Counted from the stretch's first letter, positions 23,861 to 33,939 are shown. The stretch: DNA of 64,000 nucleotides from Branchiostoma floridae (GCF_000003815.2 NC_049979.1:22738374-22802373); one strand, 5' to 3'. Notes: a model not told the origin generated them from the sequence alone. A program made the numbers and translations.

Positions 23861-23925
23861 TCCAGTCACTGCTTTGGCAGCTGCCAATTTTCTTGGACCA
23901 GTCAAAAAAACAGTCCTGAAAAAAA
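23855..23925 (-). pseudogene. Small exon-like repeat shared with 33.78-33.85 kb
   Basis: After a polypyrimidine-CAG acceptor, the minus strand has CTGTTTTTTTGACTGG followed by a GCAGTGACTGGAAAG block and a GTATGAGG donor-like site. The copy at about 33,775-33,850 has CTGTTTTTTGGATTAGG, GCAACAGCTGGAAAG and the same donor-like site. The reading frame is not conserved between copies. It may be a short duplicated exon of the Myb genes. Confidence 0.3.
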
Positions 23926-24296
23926 TCAGTAGAAGGGGTTTCCCCGTTGAGAAAATTGACACATTATTGCGGCGGGCATTTTGGGGGCCAATAAAATAAT
24001 AAGTGCAAAGTCGAGGAGAGTTTACATCACTATACATCATTACATGTACCTCGTCCTAATGCAGTACAATATACCTGCCAATGTCCAACTATGTCATCCT
24101 ACCTTTTTGGTCTTCCTGGCAATGTTAACAACGGTCTTGATCTCTATTCGTTTTGATGTTGTTGCAAATATAGATGGAACAGAATATAAAACAGCCGCAC
24201 AACGATGAAGAAACATGAACTGTGCTTACAACCATGAACCTCCTTATCCTTATTCTCAAGTCACTATCAGTTTCTGATGAGAGACATACAATATAC

Positions 24297-24397
24297 CTTC
24301 AGCCTCTCCATATCTTGAAAACTCTTGATGCCTTTATCCGGTCGTGCAATATACCAATAAGATGGCCATCTGCTCATGTTTTTGATATCTCTTTCTA
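24297..24397 (-). pseudogene. Rap1-type Myb type A exon, frame lost
   Basis: A 101-nt copy of the exon at 24,546-24,669, with a similar acceptor side and a GTATAT donor-like site. It begins RKRYQKHEQMAILL and ends, in another frame, with IKSFQDMERLK. It is 23 nt shorter than its neighbour, which breaks the frame in the middle. The pair arose by a local tandem duplication of roughly 220-250 bp that also copied the ccttattctcaagtcactat intron segment. Confidence 0.6.
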
Positions 24398-24545
24398 CTC
24401 CAAACAACACAGTGTAATGAAACACTATTAAAACATTCATAGTACTTACAACCATGAACCTCCTTATTCTCAAGTCACTATCTGTTTCTGATAAGAGACA
24501 TCAAGGTGATAGTTGGTTTTTGTATGTGGAAATTACACACTATAC

Positions 24546-24669
24546 CTTTAGCTTCTCCATATCTTGGAAGACCTCTATGCCACTGTCAGGTCTGCATCCA
24601 GGGATCAGGGATACTCTGGCAATATACTCTAGCATTGCCACTTCTTCGTGTTTTTGATATCTCTTTCTA
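24546..24669 (-). CDS. Rap1-type Myb domain, type A exon
   Basis: A 124-nt open stretch on the minus strand between a ttcaag acceptor-like site and a GTATAG donor-like site. It reads RKRYQKHEEVAMLEYIAR, PGCRPDSGIEVFQDMEKLK. The pattern R-x-R-Y-x-x-x-E-E-x-x-M-L-x-Y-I, then a variable loop, then F-x-x-M-E-x-x-K, corresponds to helices 1 and 2 of the Rap1/TERF2IP Myb domain (Y-T-x-x-x-D-x-x-I-L-x-Y-V, W-x-x-M-E). A partner type B exon would be expected below it; the next one is at 23,303-23,417. Confidence 0.55.
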
Positions 24670-25359
24670 CTTGAAACAAAACAGTGTAATGAATAAGCAA
24701 ACAAACAAATCAGAGTTATGTGTATCAAAACAACAAGAGACAGGTAGCAAAAATTGAAAAGTTAGCAAAACAAGGGTAGCAAAGAGAAGGTAGCAATACA
24801 ATGATAAAACACAAAAACTATCATGAAACAGATAGCAGAAGAGTAAAACTATAGCAAAGCATTTGAAAAAAGAGTTAGCAAAACAACTTTGAAACGAGGT
24901 TACAATGTAATAAAAAGAATTGATTGACTATGACCGTAAGTTGTCATACCCATTACCTGGTCTTAGTTGGCTTTGTAGAACCTCTGGAAAAATGATGAAA
25001 ATACAAGTATTTTTTTTTCATTACAGAATCAAACATGAGTATTTTAAGACTGTGATCTAACATACCTTCGGGTCTTTCTAATGCCGTACTCATAAGAAAA
25101 CAAGATGTGCACAAAAAAATCAAAACTCTTGAGTGAGCACCCCTATTCAGTAATTGACATTGAATACTATTCAGAACACATAGCACACTAAGATTTTTGT
25201 TGATCTGAATTGTTTCAGATATAAACCTAAAAATTGTGGACAAAAATTTATGTATTGCCTCAATTACAATCATGTGGATTTTAACCCACTCTATGGTGCA
25301 TTATGTTGGTTGTGCTTTATATTTTATATCACAACATGTATTCAGTTCTGATATTCATG

Positions 25360-25401
25360 ATTGTGTCGTGCTGTTTTGAAAGCTTTCCATGAGTGATCTG
25401 G
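25360..25401 (-). pseudogene. Truncated Myb type B exon
   Basis: After a ctccag acceptor the minus strand begins ATCACTCATGGAAAGCTTTC, homologous to the start of the type B exon at 57,859-57,935 (ATCACTTATGGGAAGCTTTC). The homology ends after about 27 nt, before the recognition-helix core. The upstream flank (25,390-25,750) is shared with 57,410-57,770. Confidence 0.5.
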
Positions 25402-25750
25402 AGGAAACATTTTTTGTTAGAGGCATTATCTACGTATATCTATGTTGTTTGGGCAATGTTCCATTGTTTTACAATTTAGTTTCTGCAAACAAATGTGTCA
25501 TTGGGGTAACAGCATTATGTTCTACTTTGAGCTCTATATGTGCTGTGGAGACCATGGTTGGGATCAAAGTTTTTGCTGATGTAGCTGTAGGAGTGGAATT
25601 GTTTCAACTTCAATTTTTTTGTATCTTTTGAAACGATCATATAATCTGATGGGTTTTCTAATGCTATGTCTGCTTAAAAGTTGGCATTTTCTGTAACACC
25701 GTGAAGATAAACTAGAAACTGATGTACAACTACCCAAAGTAGACTTTTGC
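25390..25750. repeat. Duplicated intron block shared with 57.41-57.77 kb
   Basis: About 360 bp in the same orientation, with shared phrases ttgttagaggcattatctacg (shorter variants elsewhere), tcattggggtaacagcat, tttttgctgatgtag, gatgggttttct-atgctatgtct and agttggcattttctgtaac. Partial copies lie at 56,520-56,640, 57,200-57,260 and 57,935-58,040. It precedes type B exons, so it was copied together with the cassette. Confidence 0.8.
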
Positions 25751-25861
25751 AACTCTGCATTAATAGTTTTTGAGTGACTTTGATAGAAAGTTTTTAAACT
25801 CTGAACTGTACATGATGTGCCTCATCGGACATGACAAATACAAGAAATGGAAAGCATCGCT

Positions 25862-26068
25862 TTAGTTACAGGGAATTAAATACTTTTTCCTTGGCAAGTC
25901 CTCACACACCCAGTATACAAACTCTGTAACATCGTCTTCTACGCTGTAGCAATCGGTGTAGGACCAGCGGCAACAATTGCAAATGTCTTCCACAGTTAAT
26001 GTCCTCGCTGGTCTGAGAGTCACTGTCAGACATTGAGGCTTGGTACCCTTCACCTTCCTGGGAGCCAT
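25862..26068 (-). CDS. Unrecognised Cys-containing frame
   Basis: A 68-codon minus-strand frame opens with ATG and contains RTLTVEDICNCCRWSYTDC and FVYWVCEDLPRKKY. The overlapping second frame has SDSDSQTSED, an acidic Ser-rich run like the linkers elsewhere. No family is recognised. It lies between Myb exons on the same strand and may be an exon of those genes or a chance ORF. Confidence 0.3.
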   Translation of the reverse strand: MAPRKVKGTKPQCLTVTLRPARTLTVEDICNCCRWSYTDCYSVEDDVTEFVYWVCEDLPRKKYLIPCN

Positions 26069-26689
26069 TCCCCTCCTAGGCGCTGGTGGATAGGGTGGGC
26101 CTTCCGCCTCTAGGTGGCTCCCTCTTTAGACTGTAGGTTCGGCACGAGGTTGCTGTATATCGTTCTCATTACAGTATGCTGAGAAGACGTCATCGTTGTC
26201 AGCAGACAGAAAGACATGACTCGTTTTGTCTACTGGTTGTAAGTCTCTCCCTGTTCCGGGTTTGGAATAGCGAACAAAAAAAATGTGCCTGAGTGAGAAA
26301 AATATTCAACGGCATTTCTCTTGTACGGTGATATGCAGTGTACTTTTTATAATTGTCGCCGTGAAAATACTTTATTCGAAAGATGTACTTCACAGCCTCA
26401 AAAACGGGCTGAATTACAAAGACTCCAGTTGTCTATTAACAACAGACTGATTAATCAAACTTTGCACATTAATGTCGAGAGTCTGCTAAACAGCATTATT
26501 TATATAACCATACACATTAAAAATGAATACTTAAGAAATAAATCGGCATATACAATAAAATTGGAGAGTTCTGGTGTCCATTTGTCACTATTTACATGCC
26601 CTGGTTGTTGAGTTATATCGCCTGATACAGAAACGACTTTTGCTTTCTTTGAGTTCTGCATTTGGGCACAGTCATGTGTTTTTATTCTG

Positions 26690-26830
26690 TAGCGCCCACC
26701 CTGCCTTGTGTAGTCTGCTGTTCGCAACCATGGAGTGGAGCGCGTCTTTGGCGTCCTGTATTTGACTGAAGAGACTTTCCATGGCGGACTCTCGTCTCTC
26801 CTGAAGGCTGGGGAGAGAAGTTGTTTTAAC
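26690..26830 (-). CDS. Exon-like amphipathic helix segment
   Basis: After a ctccccag acceptor-like site the minus strand reads ERRESAMESLFSQIQDAKDA then LHSMVANSRLHKAG, and ends at TGA. The heptad-like spacing suggests a coiled coil. No homologue is recognised and no donor is needed because it ends in a stop. It could be a terminal exon. Confidence 0.3.
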
Positions 26831-26894
26831 ACAGTTTTTTTTTTTTGTTTTTTTGCTGCCCTTCTCTGAACTGCTTCTAGTTACGTGAAAAGGT

Positions 26895-27065
26895 TAGGTT
26901 AGGTTCTCTGCTAGGGTGCAACCAACATACACGACATTTGCATACTCTAAAACAGGTCTGATAAGGGTGGTATAGACTGTGTCTAGGTCTTCTGGTGGTA
27001 TCCTACCCTTTTTGAGCATACGGAGAAAGTGAAGGCGTGTCGACCCTTTCTTTGCCATGAATTTC
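26895..27065 (-). mobile_element. LINE ORF2 fragment (antisense)
   Basis: The minus strand reads KKGSTRLHFLRMLKKGRIPP, EDLDTVYTTLIRPVLEYANV and VYVGC. The S-R-L-x-F-L-R-x-L-K-K-x-x-x-P-x-x-D-L and L-I-R-P-V-L-E-Y-A patterns are typical of the region after the RT domain in CR1/L2-like elements. No adjacent parts of the element are visible. Confidence 0.75.
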
Positions 27066-27099
27066 AAATTTCTTTCACGTCTTAATGGTAACAGGGAAA

Positions 27100-28190
27100 A
27101 GGAGGCTGCTAGAGTGTCTGAAACAGTTCAGTAGTGCATTAGGCCTCTAAAATTTGTCACCAGGAGAGGCCACTTTTTATGTGTATTAGAATATTGCTTG
27201 GCTTTAACCTTTCTAAAGAAACAAGAAATTAAAAAGGGGTCATTCTCTGGAACCAATATGACAGCTGTATTCTCACATGACAGCAGTACTCACATGGGAG
27301 AAAGAATTGGTTTATATTGTATATACATGCAGTCAAGAATAAATGACATGTAACAGAATTTTGCTGTGCTGATTTGTCTTTAATGAAGTGATTAACTCCA
27401 CAAGTTTCCGACAATGCCCTCTAGTGTTGGAATTAGTTGAAATTTATTAAAAGAATTTAAGTCAGGAAAAAACTTCTGACAGTCAAAGGTTACCCCCATG
27501 GCTTATTTTAAACCCCCATGTGTGATTTCTATTATATGCATGTTCCCTTTTAGTCTGTGTTCAATTTAAATACTAGTAGTAGTGTTATAAGCATGCCACT
27601 ACAATTTGCATATTGTCTTCCATTTCTTTTGAAGCCTAAGTTAGGCCTGCTAGTTGGAGATACTAGTAACTGCCTAATTTACCTGAGCTGTAAACCTAGC
27701 ACATAGAAAAAGCAGGCAGTTATGCATACAAACGTCTTATAAACATAGTGAACGTGTACATCATTTTGAACAGCAGATTCAGCCATCCTCCCTGGAAGAT
27801 GTACACAGAGGAGAACTTATTGGTACCCCTCGGTGCACTTTTAGGGACAATGATCTCTTGTAGGATATCTATTCTTTCAATGTGTACGAATTTCAGACAC
27901 ATCTTTACATTGAACCCAGAGTTCTGTCCTAGTCCAAACTCAGAAAGCTGTTCTAATTTGTACCTTTTCACGTCTTCTTTACCCCCCCCCCCCAAGTCCC
28001 AGGAAAACAATTGCAAGAATAGAGGAAGGGGGTTGTGGGACTGTGTGGCAAACAGCTGACAGACACCTGACCATAGCAGCAGCTTCAGGGTTCAGCACAA
28101 TTTCTCTGGTTGTGCTTTAGCCATTGTTGCATGTTTTATTACAACTTTTTCCAGTTGTAACTGCTGAAAAAGCTTCAAGTAAAAGCTTTC
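27100..28190. other. Intergenic, nothing recognised
   Basis: No exon or TE motif was recognised. A poly-C run lies at about 27,981-27,992. Confidence 0.4.
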
Positions 28191-28192
28191 TT

Positions 28193-29640
28193 CTATATAG
28201 TTTTGTCACACAAAAGTTTACCATGTCTGGCAATCTCTGAATTAAGAGCATGCTCTCTATACTGTCCATCTTCTATTTCACCAAGTTTCTTGATGTGTAG
28301 GGCTTTTTCCTCTGGCTTGAAGAGTAGTATAGATTTGGCCAGCCTTCCATCTCGCCCTGAAGGTAGACCGGGATTGAGGATGGACATTCCAAATGCACAA
28401 CAGACCTTACATCAGGTTTGTCTAACCCTGCCCCTGCAGCCTTAGTTGCGACTAAAATGTCCTTCATACCACTCTGCCAATCAACCAGGCTCTGCCTTCT
28501 CTCTGCTTCGTTCTGTCCTGTCCCCGTACCATGATATTTTACTACTTTTACCCCAATTTCCTGCAACTGATAGTGGATGTATTTGTCATCCACAGTCTGG
28601 CAATAGATGATGCCAGACTGTCCTTTGTGTTCCATTACAACATCACACACCTTAGCATGACATGTTTCTTTTGTCATGCCCTTCATATTGACCTCGTGCA
28701 CTTTATTTTTTCTGTCTACTGATTAACAGAAAATACGGCAGTCACCCATCTTTAAATTTTCAATGATAAATTGTTCTGTTGTTGGAGTTGCAGTGACAGT
28801 TCACGCCACAATCTGTGCGTCAAGGTCAGCAAATTTAGACAGGTGGGGCGGAATTCATGGCCCATCTTACAATNNNNNNNNNNNNNNNNNNNNNNNNNNN
28901 NNNNNNNNNNNNNNNNNNNNNNNNNNNNNNNNNNNNNNNNNNNNNNNNNNNNNNNNNNNNNNNNNNNNNNNNNTTTGTCATGCCCTTCATATTGACCTCG
29001 TGCACTTAATTTTTCTGTCTACTGATTAACAGAAAATACGGCAGTCACCCATCTTTAAATTTTCAATGATAAATTGTTTTGTTGTGGGAGTTGCAGTGAC
29101 AGTTCACGCCACAATCTGTGCGTCAAGGTCAGCAAATTTAGACAGGTGGGGCGGAATTCATGGCCCATCTTACAATGGTCCATGCAGTGAGCTTCATCCA
29201 CCACAACCATCTCCAAAAATCCCCTTTCTTTCAACCCTGCTACACACTTTCACACTGCCGCCTTGTTGATCAGACTTTCAGGTGGTGTTATGACAAGTTT
29301 TGTTGATGGTCTAGGACTGTTCACATATCTAGATCATAGATGATGGTGTAGATGCTTGCCTTTGCCGTGAGGTGGGACAAAAAGACGGATGGTATGCTGT
29401 TGTCCAAGTTAACCCTCTCAAGAGATCTGCTCCGAAAGCAACCAGTGCGACAATCACCCCTTTCCTCAGAAGGGCTGGGAGAGTAAAACATAGTGTCTTC
29501 CCACTCCTGTCGGTATTATGAGAATAGTTACAATATCTTTCTTTCCAGGTCGGAAGGATGCCAGGTTGAAAACCCTTCCGAGGCACTCCTACAGTGGATC
29601 TGCAATGTCTGTTGTGTCTGGAACTGGACATGTGGCATAT
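28193..29640 (-). pseudogene. RecQ-family DNA helicase pseudogene
   Basis: RecQ helicases are SF2 ATP-dependent 3-to-5 DNA helicases. In minus-strand order the following motifs are seen: motif 0, CLGRVFNLASFRPGKKDIV (about 29,540-29,590); motif I, SGKTLCFTLPALLRKGVIV (about 29,440-29,505); a KLVITPPESLINKAAV segment; motif II, VVVDEAHCMDH then KMGHEFRP (about 29,150-29,210); motif III, TVTATPTTEQ; then SVDRKNKVHEVNMK; motif IV, GIIYCQTVDDK; motif V, ILVATKAAGAGLDKPDVRSV (about 28,400-28,460); and a remnant of VI, SGRDGRLAKSILLFKPEEK. Defects: TAG just before motif 0, loss of one base in the Walker A GxGK site, TGA before motif II, TGA within motif III, TAA after it, and a deletion of roughly 16 bases at motif VI that removes the QxxGRxGR residues. 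An assembly gap and duplicated flanks interrupt it between II and III. It is not functional as assembled. Confidence 0.8.
28874..28973. other. Assembly gap (N run) with duplicated flanks
   Basis: A run of 100 N. The 200 bases before it (28,674-28,873) and after it (28,974-29,173) are almost identical, differing at a few positions. This looks like two haplotypes placed side by side, inside the RecQ pseudogene. Confidence 0.95.
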
Positions 29641-29792
29641 TTTTTGGTAGTCCCCTGTTGATGAGGATGTTTGGAAAACATTTTTACGCCGACCGGCTTA
29701 CAGACAATAGATACGAATGTCTTGCTGTCCTTTATCTCTGAAACATACCACATGTGATATTCTATCTCCTTGTCTTTCCCTTCAACTCTCAA
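29589..29792 (-). CDS. Coding-like stretch upstream of RecQ
   Basis: A minus-strand frame reading VEGKDKEIEYHMWYVSEIKD, FVSIVCKPVGVKMFSKHP and TTKKYATCPVPDTTD, ending at the TAG 5-prime of RecQ motif 0 and in the same frame as motif 0. It may be the N-terminal extension of the helicase or a linker from the Myb exon at 30.0 kb. No domain is recognised. Confidence 0.35.
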   Translation of the reverse strand: MRVEGKDKEIEYHMWYVSEIKDSKTFVSIVCKPVGVKMFSKHPHQQGTTKKYATCPVPDTTDIADPL

Positions 29793-30195
29793 GGGATATG
29801 GTGGGCGTCCACTCGAGAACGAGTTCAGAAAGGCTCCGACCTGAAGGACGGTGACTGCCTTTTTTGCAACAAGTTCGGGTCTTGTTGCAGTGACTTTGTT
29901 TGACAGTGCTGGGCTTGTTACGGAAACTGTTAACCTGCCTGCTCATTTTCCTGTTAACTGAAGGAAGTGCCAACCGTTCCTGTTCTTTCTCCTTCTCAAG
30001 AAACCTCTCGCACAAACAACTCTTGAAGTGTTTCCTGAGAGATTTATCAGGATGGCGTGTTAACTGCGCTGCTTCTCCAGAAACCTGTAACACAAGCCCA
30101 TTTCCTGCTTGCATGGATGCCGCAATATATGCTTTGAACCGGCCGCTGGAAAATATGTGCTTACCCGGGTTATCATGACCGAGTATCAAAGCCAA
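29782..30195 (-). CDS. Rap1-type Myb type B exon with extended frame, next to RecQ
   Basis: The 137-codon frame contains FKAYIAASMQAGNGLVL, a spliced-looking boundary (ttacag|gtttc), then QLTRHPDKSLRKHF, CERFLEKEKEQERLALPSVN. The H-x-x-x-S-L-R-K-H-F core is a type B Myb half. In other copies a GTAAGC donor follows the AVN codons; here the site reads AGGAAAATGAG and the frame runs on through a basic stretch to 29,782. The preceding FKAYIAASM piece recurs at about 37,510-37,543. A small exon ending QPPWEADEK lies upstream (30,230-30,275). It is directly upstream of the RecQ remnant on the same strand. Confidence 0.5.
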   Translation of the reverse strand: MALILGHDNPGKHIFSSGRFKAYIAASMQAGNGLVLQVSGEAAQLTRHPDKSLRKHFKSCLCERFLEKEKEQERLALPSVNRKMSRQVNSFRNKPSTVKQSHCNKTRTCCKKGSHRPSGRSLSELVLEWTPTISLES

Positions 30196-30229
30196 CGAGA
30201 CTGATCAACAAGACTTTGACTTGACTTAC

Positions 30230-30275
30230 TTCTCATCCGCTTCCCAAGGAGGTTGATTTTCTGATGCAATTCTGC
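30230..30275 (-). CDS. Small exon with QPPWE motif, copy 1
   Basis: The minus strand reads ASENQPPWEADEK and then a GTAAGTC donor. Related copies are at 33,393-33,425 (GSQPPWEENEK, same donor) and about 38,800-38,850 (EENHQPPWEEVHD). At 33.4 and 38.8 kb they lie between type A and type B exons. The acceptor side is unclear. It could be an alternative exon of the Myb genes or conserved intron sequence. Confidence 0.4.
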
Positions 30276-31609
30276 AAGCTAAACCCTTATAGGGCAAAGG
30301 CCACGGACTTGTAAACATGCGAGTCTCTGTCTGGACCACACTTTACACATGACATACAGACTCTGTTGGTGAATTTGTATTACAGTGTCAGACTCACTTT
30401 GTCTCAGGGACCTTCACCTTAGACCTGCACATGCTTGCAGGTTACTTAGAACAATCTTTCATCTTAACTGTCTCACTGTTAAATTCGGGGAACGAGTTCA
30501 ATATTTTTTTTTATCAACGATCGGATGGCACATGCACACATCTCAGGTCCACACGTTCCCGGACACTGTGATTAAAATTTGTATTTTCTTCACCGCTAAT
30601 GAATTACGATACAAATAAATCTGTACAATCTTTCATAAAAAGATGTAACTCAATTTGGCACTACTTTCTGTACCCTATTACTTTTTTTAGTCTTCCCCAA
30701 GTCTGATCTAACTCCACCTCGCTGATGATGGGCATTTTGTGATAGATATAGCCCTTTTTGTTTAGTAGAGATGGGGCCTGTTTTTTTTTCACAGAGCCAA
30801 GTAACTTTATTACAGTAGTAACATAGTACTGTACAACAATGATGACGGCATATTGCTTATAAAGCTACGCACACGCATACAATGCTGCCCGGGCCCTACA
30901 GTCACTTATTAGAAACAAAAACTACTACAACATGCAACATACTACAAAATGCGAAGACTGTTGTCATGTATTTAATCGCAAAATACCATGACACTTTCAT
31001 GCATAAAAGAATTGTTAGCATTCACTTATACTACACGTGAAATTATAACACGAAAGGCCGAGAATTACATAATATTCCCAGCAGCCACAGCTGAAAAGTA
31101 CCCTCTGATTCCTCCAGCTCAAGAGATTGCCCTTTATTCATTACATACTGCATATCAAGATCAAACCTCCTGTAGGAGCGTTTCAGTGTGGTTGTGGGTT
31201 GTCCTTAGATACTTTTTTTTCTTTTTGTGTGAATCAATTGTGGTATGTATATTCTAATACGGCTTCGTGTTTATAACTTGTCGGACCTGTCAGAGAATGA
31301 TGTCTATGCATGTTTTGTGCGATCGCCATTGGTCAGTTATTCTTTAGCTGTTGTGGGCCTGGTGCAGAAGATTCCAACTGGAGCCTATCGATAATACTAG
31401 CGCTGATCAATGTAAGTGGTGATATGGAACATTTGTCAATAACAAATATCTTTATATATCTCATTTCCAGTATCTTGTTTCTGTTTGTCAACATGCTCCG
31501 CTACATATATCAACATGGCGATCATGTTCGGAAAGGTGGTCAGTAGATCCCTAACTGTAACCCCGGGGACAATGTTGGTCGACAGTCCTCCGAGACATTG
31601 TCATGCTTA

Positions 31610-31961
31610 GGCCACACCAATTTAATTTCTTGGTTCACGGATTTTTTCATAAAAAATATGGAGCGAGAGGGCGAAATGAAAATAAAAAGTAAAGGGGGTA
31701 AAGGTAACGGTTAATCCAAAACATAAAGAAAAAAAGTTTTCAGCTTGAAAAAAGTACAAAAACACTATTTTGTACAGTAACAGCACCTGTACCCACACTT
31801 AAAGGAGCTTATAATATAAAAGCCAATTTGCTACGCCAGAAAATTGGTGAATGGTTTCATTAATGGTGAAAATTTGCTGAGTGGTAATTTTTATTTTTAT
31901 TTTTTTCCCAAAAAATAGGAGCGAGCGAATCCGTGAATCAAGAAATTAAATCGGTGTGGCC
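31610..31961. mobile_element. Harbinger-like MITE with TTA target duplication
   Basis: A 352-bp non-coding element with terminal inverted repeats. The left end reads GGCCACACCAATTTAATTTC; the right end, reverse-complemented, reads GGCCACACCGATTTAATTTC, and similarity continues for about 15 more bases (TTG-TTCACGGATT). It is flanked on both sides by TTA (31,607-31,609 and 31,962-31,964). A 3-bp TTA/TWA duplication with GGCC-starting ends fits PIF/Harbinger elements. No transposase is present. Confidence 0.8.
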
Positions 31962-32307
31962 TTAAAGTACAAAACAAGAAAATGCCAATTAGTACTAAAG
32001 TGATTTCAATGCATCACTATACCCAACCTGACCCTGTAATTATGAATATATACCAAAATCCAATCATGAACATTTTAGTGTCGTTGCGATTCATTACTCC
32101 ATGTAATGTTCCTTTGCTATACTGTAAACGACAATATATATATCTAATTCTTAATTTGTGTGTTACACACTCAATATCAATCCCTGCTCCATGTTGATGC
32201 TGAGTCTCCGAGCCCAGATGTTCCACCACTGCCGCAGCGTCTTGTATGGAATTTCTTTAGAAGAACCGCGCGCAGAACTACAATGTCTGGTGCTTCAAAA
32301 TGCTTAC

Positions 32308-32979
32308 CTTTTGAACCTCGGGTAGTGGTGTGTCCTTCAGAAACGTCAGAAAATGCTTCTGCATGGACTTTGCAGAATATCGTGTTCCTGCAGTAGACAA
32401 ATATACAGGTTATAGCGATATCTTAAGACAATTCAAGTTTGAGTGACATTTCATTCAATAAGTCAGTGACTTTCACAATTTGTTTAACACTGGGTTTTCC
32501 AGTAATATTGTACTAAACTAGTCAGCGCGTGTGGTGTTGTCCAGTTTTTTATCTCCATAATTTTTATGTGCTCCTCTTCTTTTTGTAGGTCTGCTTTTGA
32601 AGGTCTATTTCATGGTTTTTAGGCATTAAGGTTTGTCTTTTTTTTCATTCCATACTTCTGACAGGCATGTCAATGTTTTGTTTCTCGCAAGTGTGCAATG
32701 AGTGGGGATGAGGTGTTGATGGAGCGGATGTTGCGTGAGCAATGTTCATGTAATACACAACAATTGTCGGAGGTACAATGTAAGGCAAAGTAATAAATAG
32801 AGTATATTTTCAAGGCAACAGGCTGAATTAACACAGGACATCCGGACATGTTGGTTCTAGGCTATACAATATTAAAAGAAAACACAACGACGTACACTTT
32901 TTTCCCTCTTGCAGGCCATATCGGGTGAAACATCAGTGCGAAGTCTATCATTTCAGCATCTTCCTCTTTAGTGAACTTA
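32308..32979 (-). pseudogene. Rap1-type Myb exon pair
   Basis: Type A (about 32,900-32,979) follows a ttcag acceptor and reads KFTKEEDAEMIDFALMFHP then IWPARGKK. Its Y/F-T-x-E-E-D start and hydrophobic helix match the first Myb helix. Type B (32,308-32,387) follows ctgcag and reads TRYSAKSMQKHFLTFLKDTP then LPEVQK before a gtaagc donor. Type B starts one phase off (two extra bases) relative to the preserved exon at 38.3 kb, which would break splicing in frame unless the A exon ends in the matching phase. The A donor is not clear. Confidence 0.5.
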
Positions 32980-33004
32980 CTGAACACAAAACAGGGGCAA
33001 AACA

Positions 33005-33140
33005 GTAATAAAAAGTTAATAATCAAAACAATGTTAGGAATGAGAAGGTATGTTTTGTAACAAAACAGTTACTGTGATAAAACGGAGCAACACTAAAAAA
33101 TCAAGATGAAACAGCTGAAATCCTAAATGGAACAGTTAGG
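33005..33140. repeat. Intron-derived repeat, copy 2 of 3
   Basis: Homologous to 23,670-23,860 and 33,590-33,775. It abuts the end of the type B exon at 33,135, cutting off that exon's donor. Confidence 0.65.
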
Positions 33141-33561
33141 AAGTGTTCCTGTTCTTTCTCCTTCTCAAGAAACCTCTTCCACCAACATCTCTTAAAGTGC
33201 TTTCTGAGAGATTCAGTAGGATGCCGTGTGTTCTACAGTATACAAATGTACAGCAGGTGTCACCCAGGTCAAGAGGCTTCAGCAATGTAAAGTGTGACAT
33301 TATAGTGTCGCCACAAAATACGTGCTTTACCCGGGTTATCATGACCAAACATCAAAGCCAACGAGACTCAACAAGACTTTGACTTGACTTACTTCTCATT
33401 CTCTTCCCAAGGAGGTTGACTTCCTTAAGTTCTTTCTTAAGCTTTGTCTAGACCAAATCATTACATGTACTCATTTTCTCCCCCTTTGGTTCCAGAAGGG
33501 CCTGAACATGACGGCATAACTGAGCAAGTCTTCATCCTCTTCTGCTGTGTATTCTGCCTTA
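33135..33561 (-). pseudogene. Rap1-type Myb exon pair, type B truncated
   Basis: Type A (about 33,470-33,561) follows a ttcag acceptor: KAEYTAEEDEDLLSYAVMF then RPFWNQRG. Between them lies the small QPPWEENEK exon (33,393-33,425, gtaagtc donor). Type B (33,135-33,232) reads RHPTESLRKHFKRCWWKRF and LEKEKEQEH, closest to the copy at 30.0 kb, but its end is replaced by repeated intron sequence, so no donor remains. This looks like an unequal-recombination junction. Confidence 0.5.
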
Positions 33562-33939
33562 CTGAACACAAAACAGTGGCAAAAGTAATAAAAAGTTAGT
33601 AATCAAAACAATGTTAGGAATGAGAAGGTACATTTTAAAACAAAACTTTTACTGTTATACAACAGAGCATTAAACAATCATGATTAAACAGATGAAAACA
33701 TGGAACAGTTAGCAAGGTTACAATGTAAGACAGAATTGACTGTGAATTGACAACTTAAATCCTCATACCTCTTTCCAGCTGTTGCTGCTTTGGCATCTGA
33801 CATTATATGACGTAGCCAAGTTTTCCTAATCCAAAAAACAGACCTGAAAAAAAGTGGAAGGGGTTTCCCCGTTTAGAATATGGACACACTATTGCGGCAG
33901 GCATTTGGGGGGACAAAAAATATTTTAGGAATAGGTGAA

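Noticed and set aside
28203-28445. 80-codon plus-strand frame
   Set aside because: It is antisense to RecQ motifs V and VI, which explain the sequence better.
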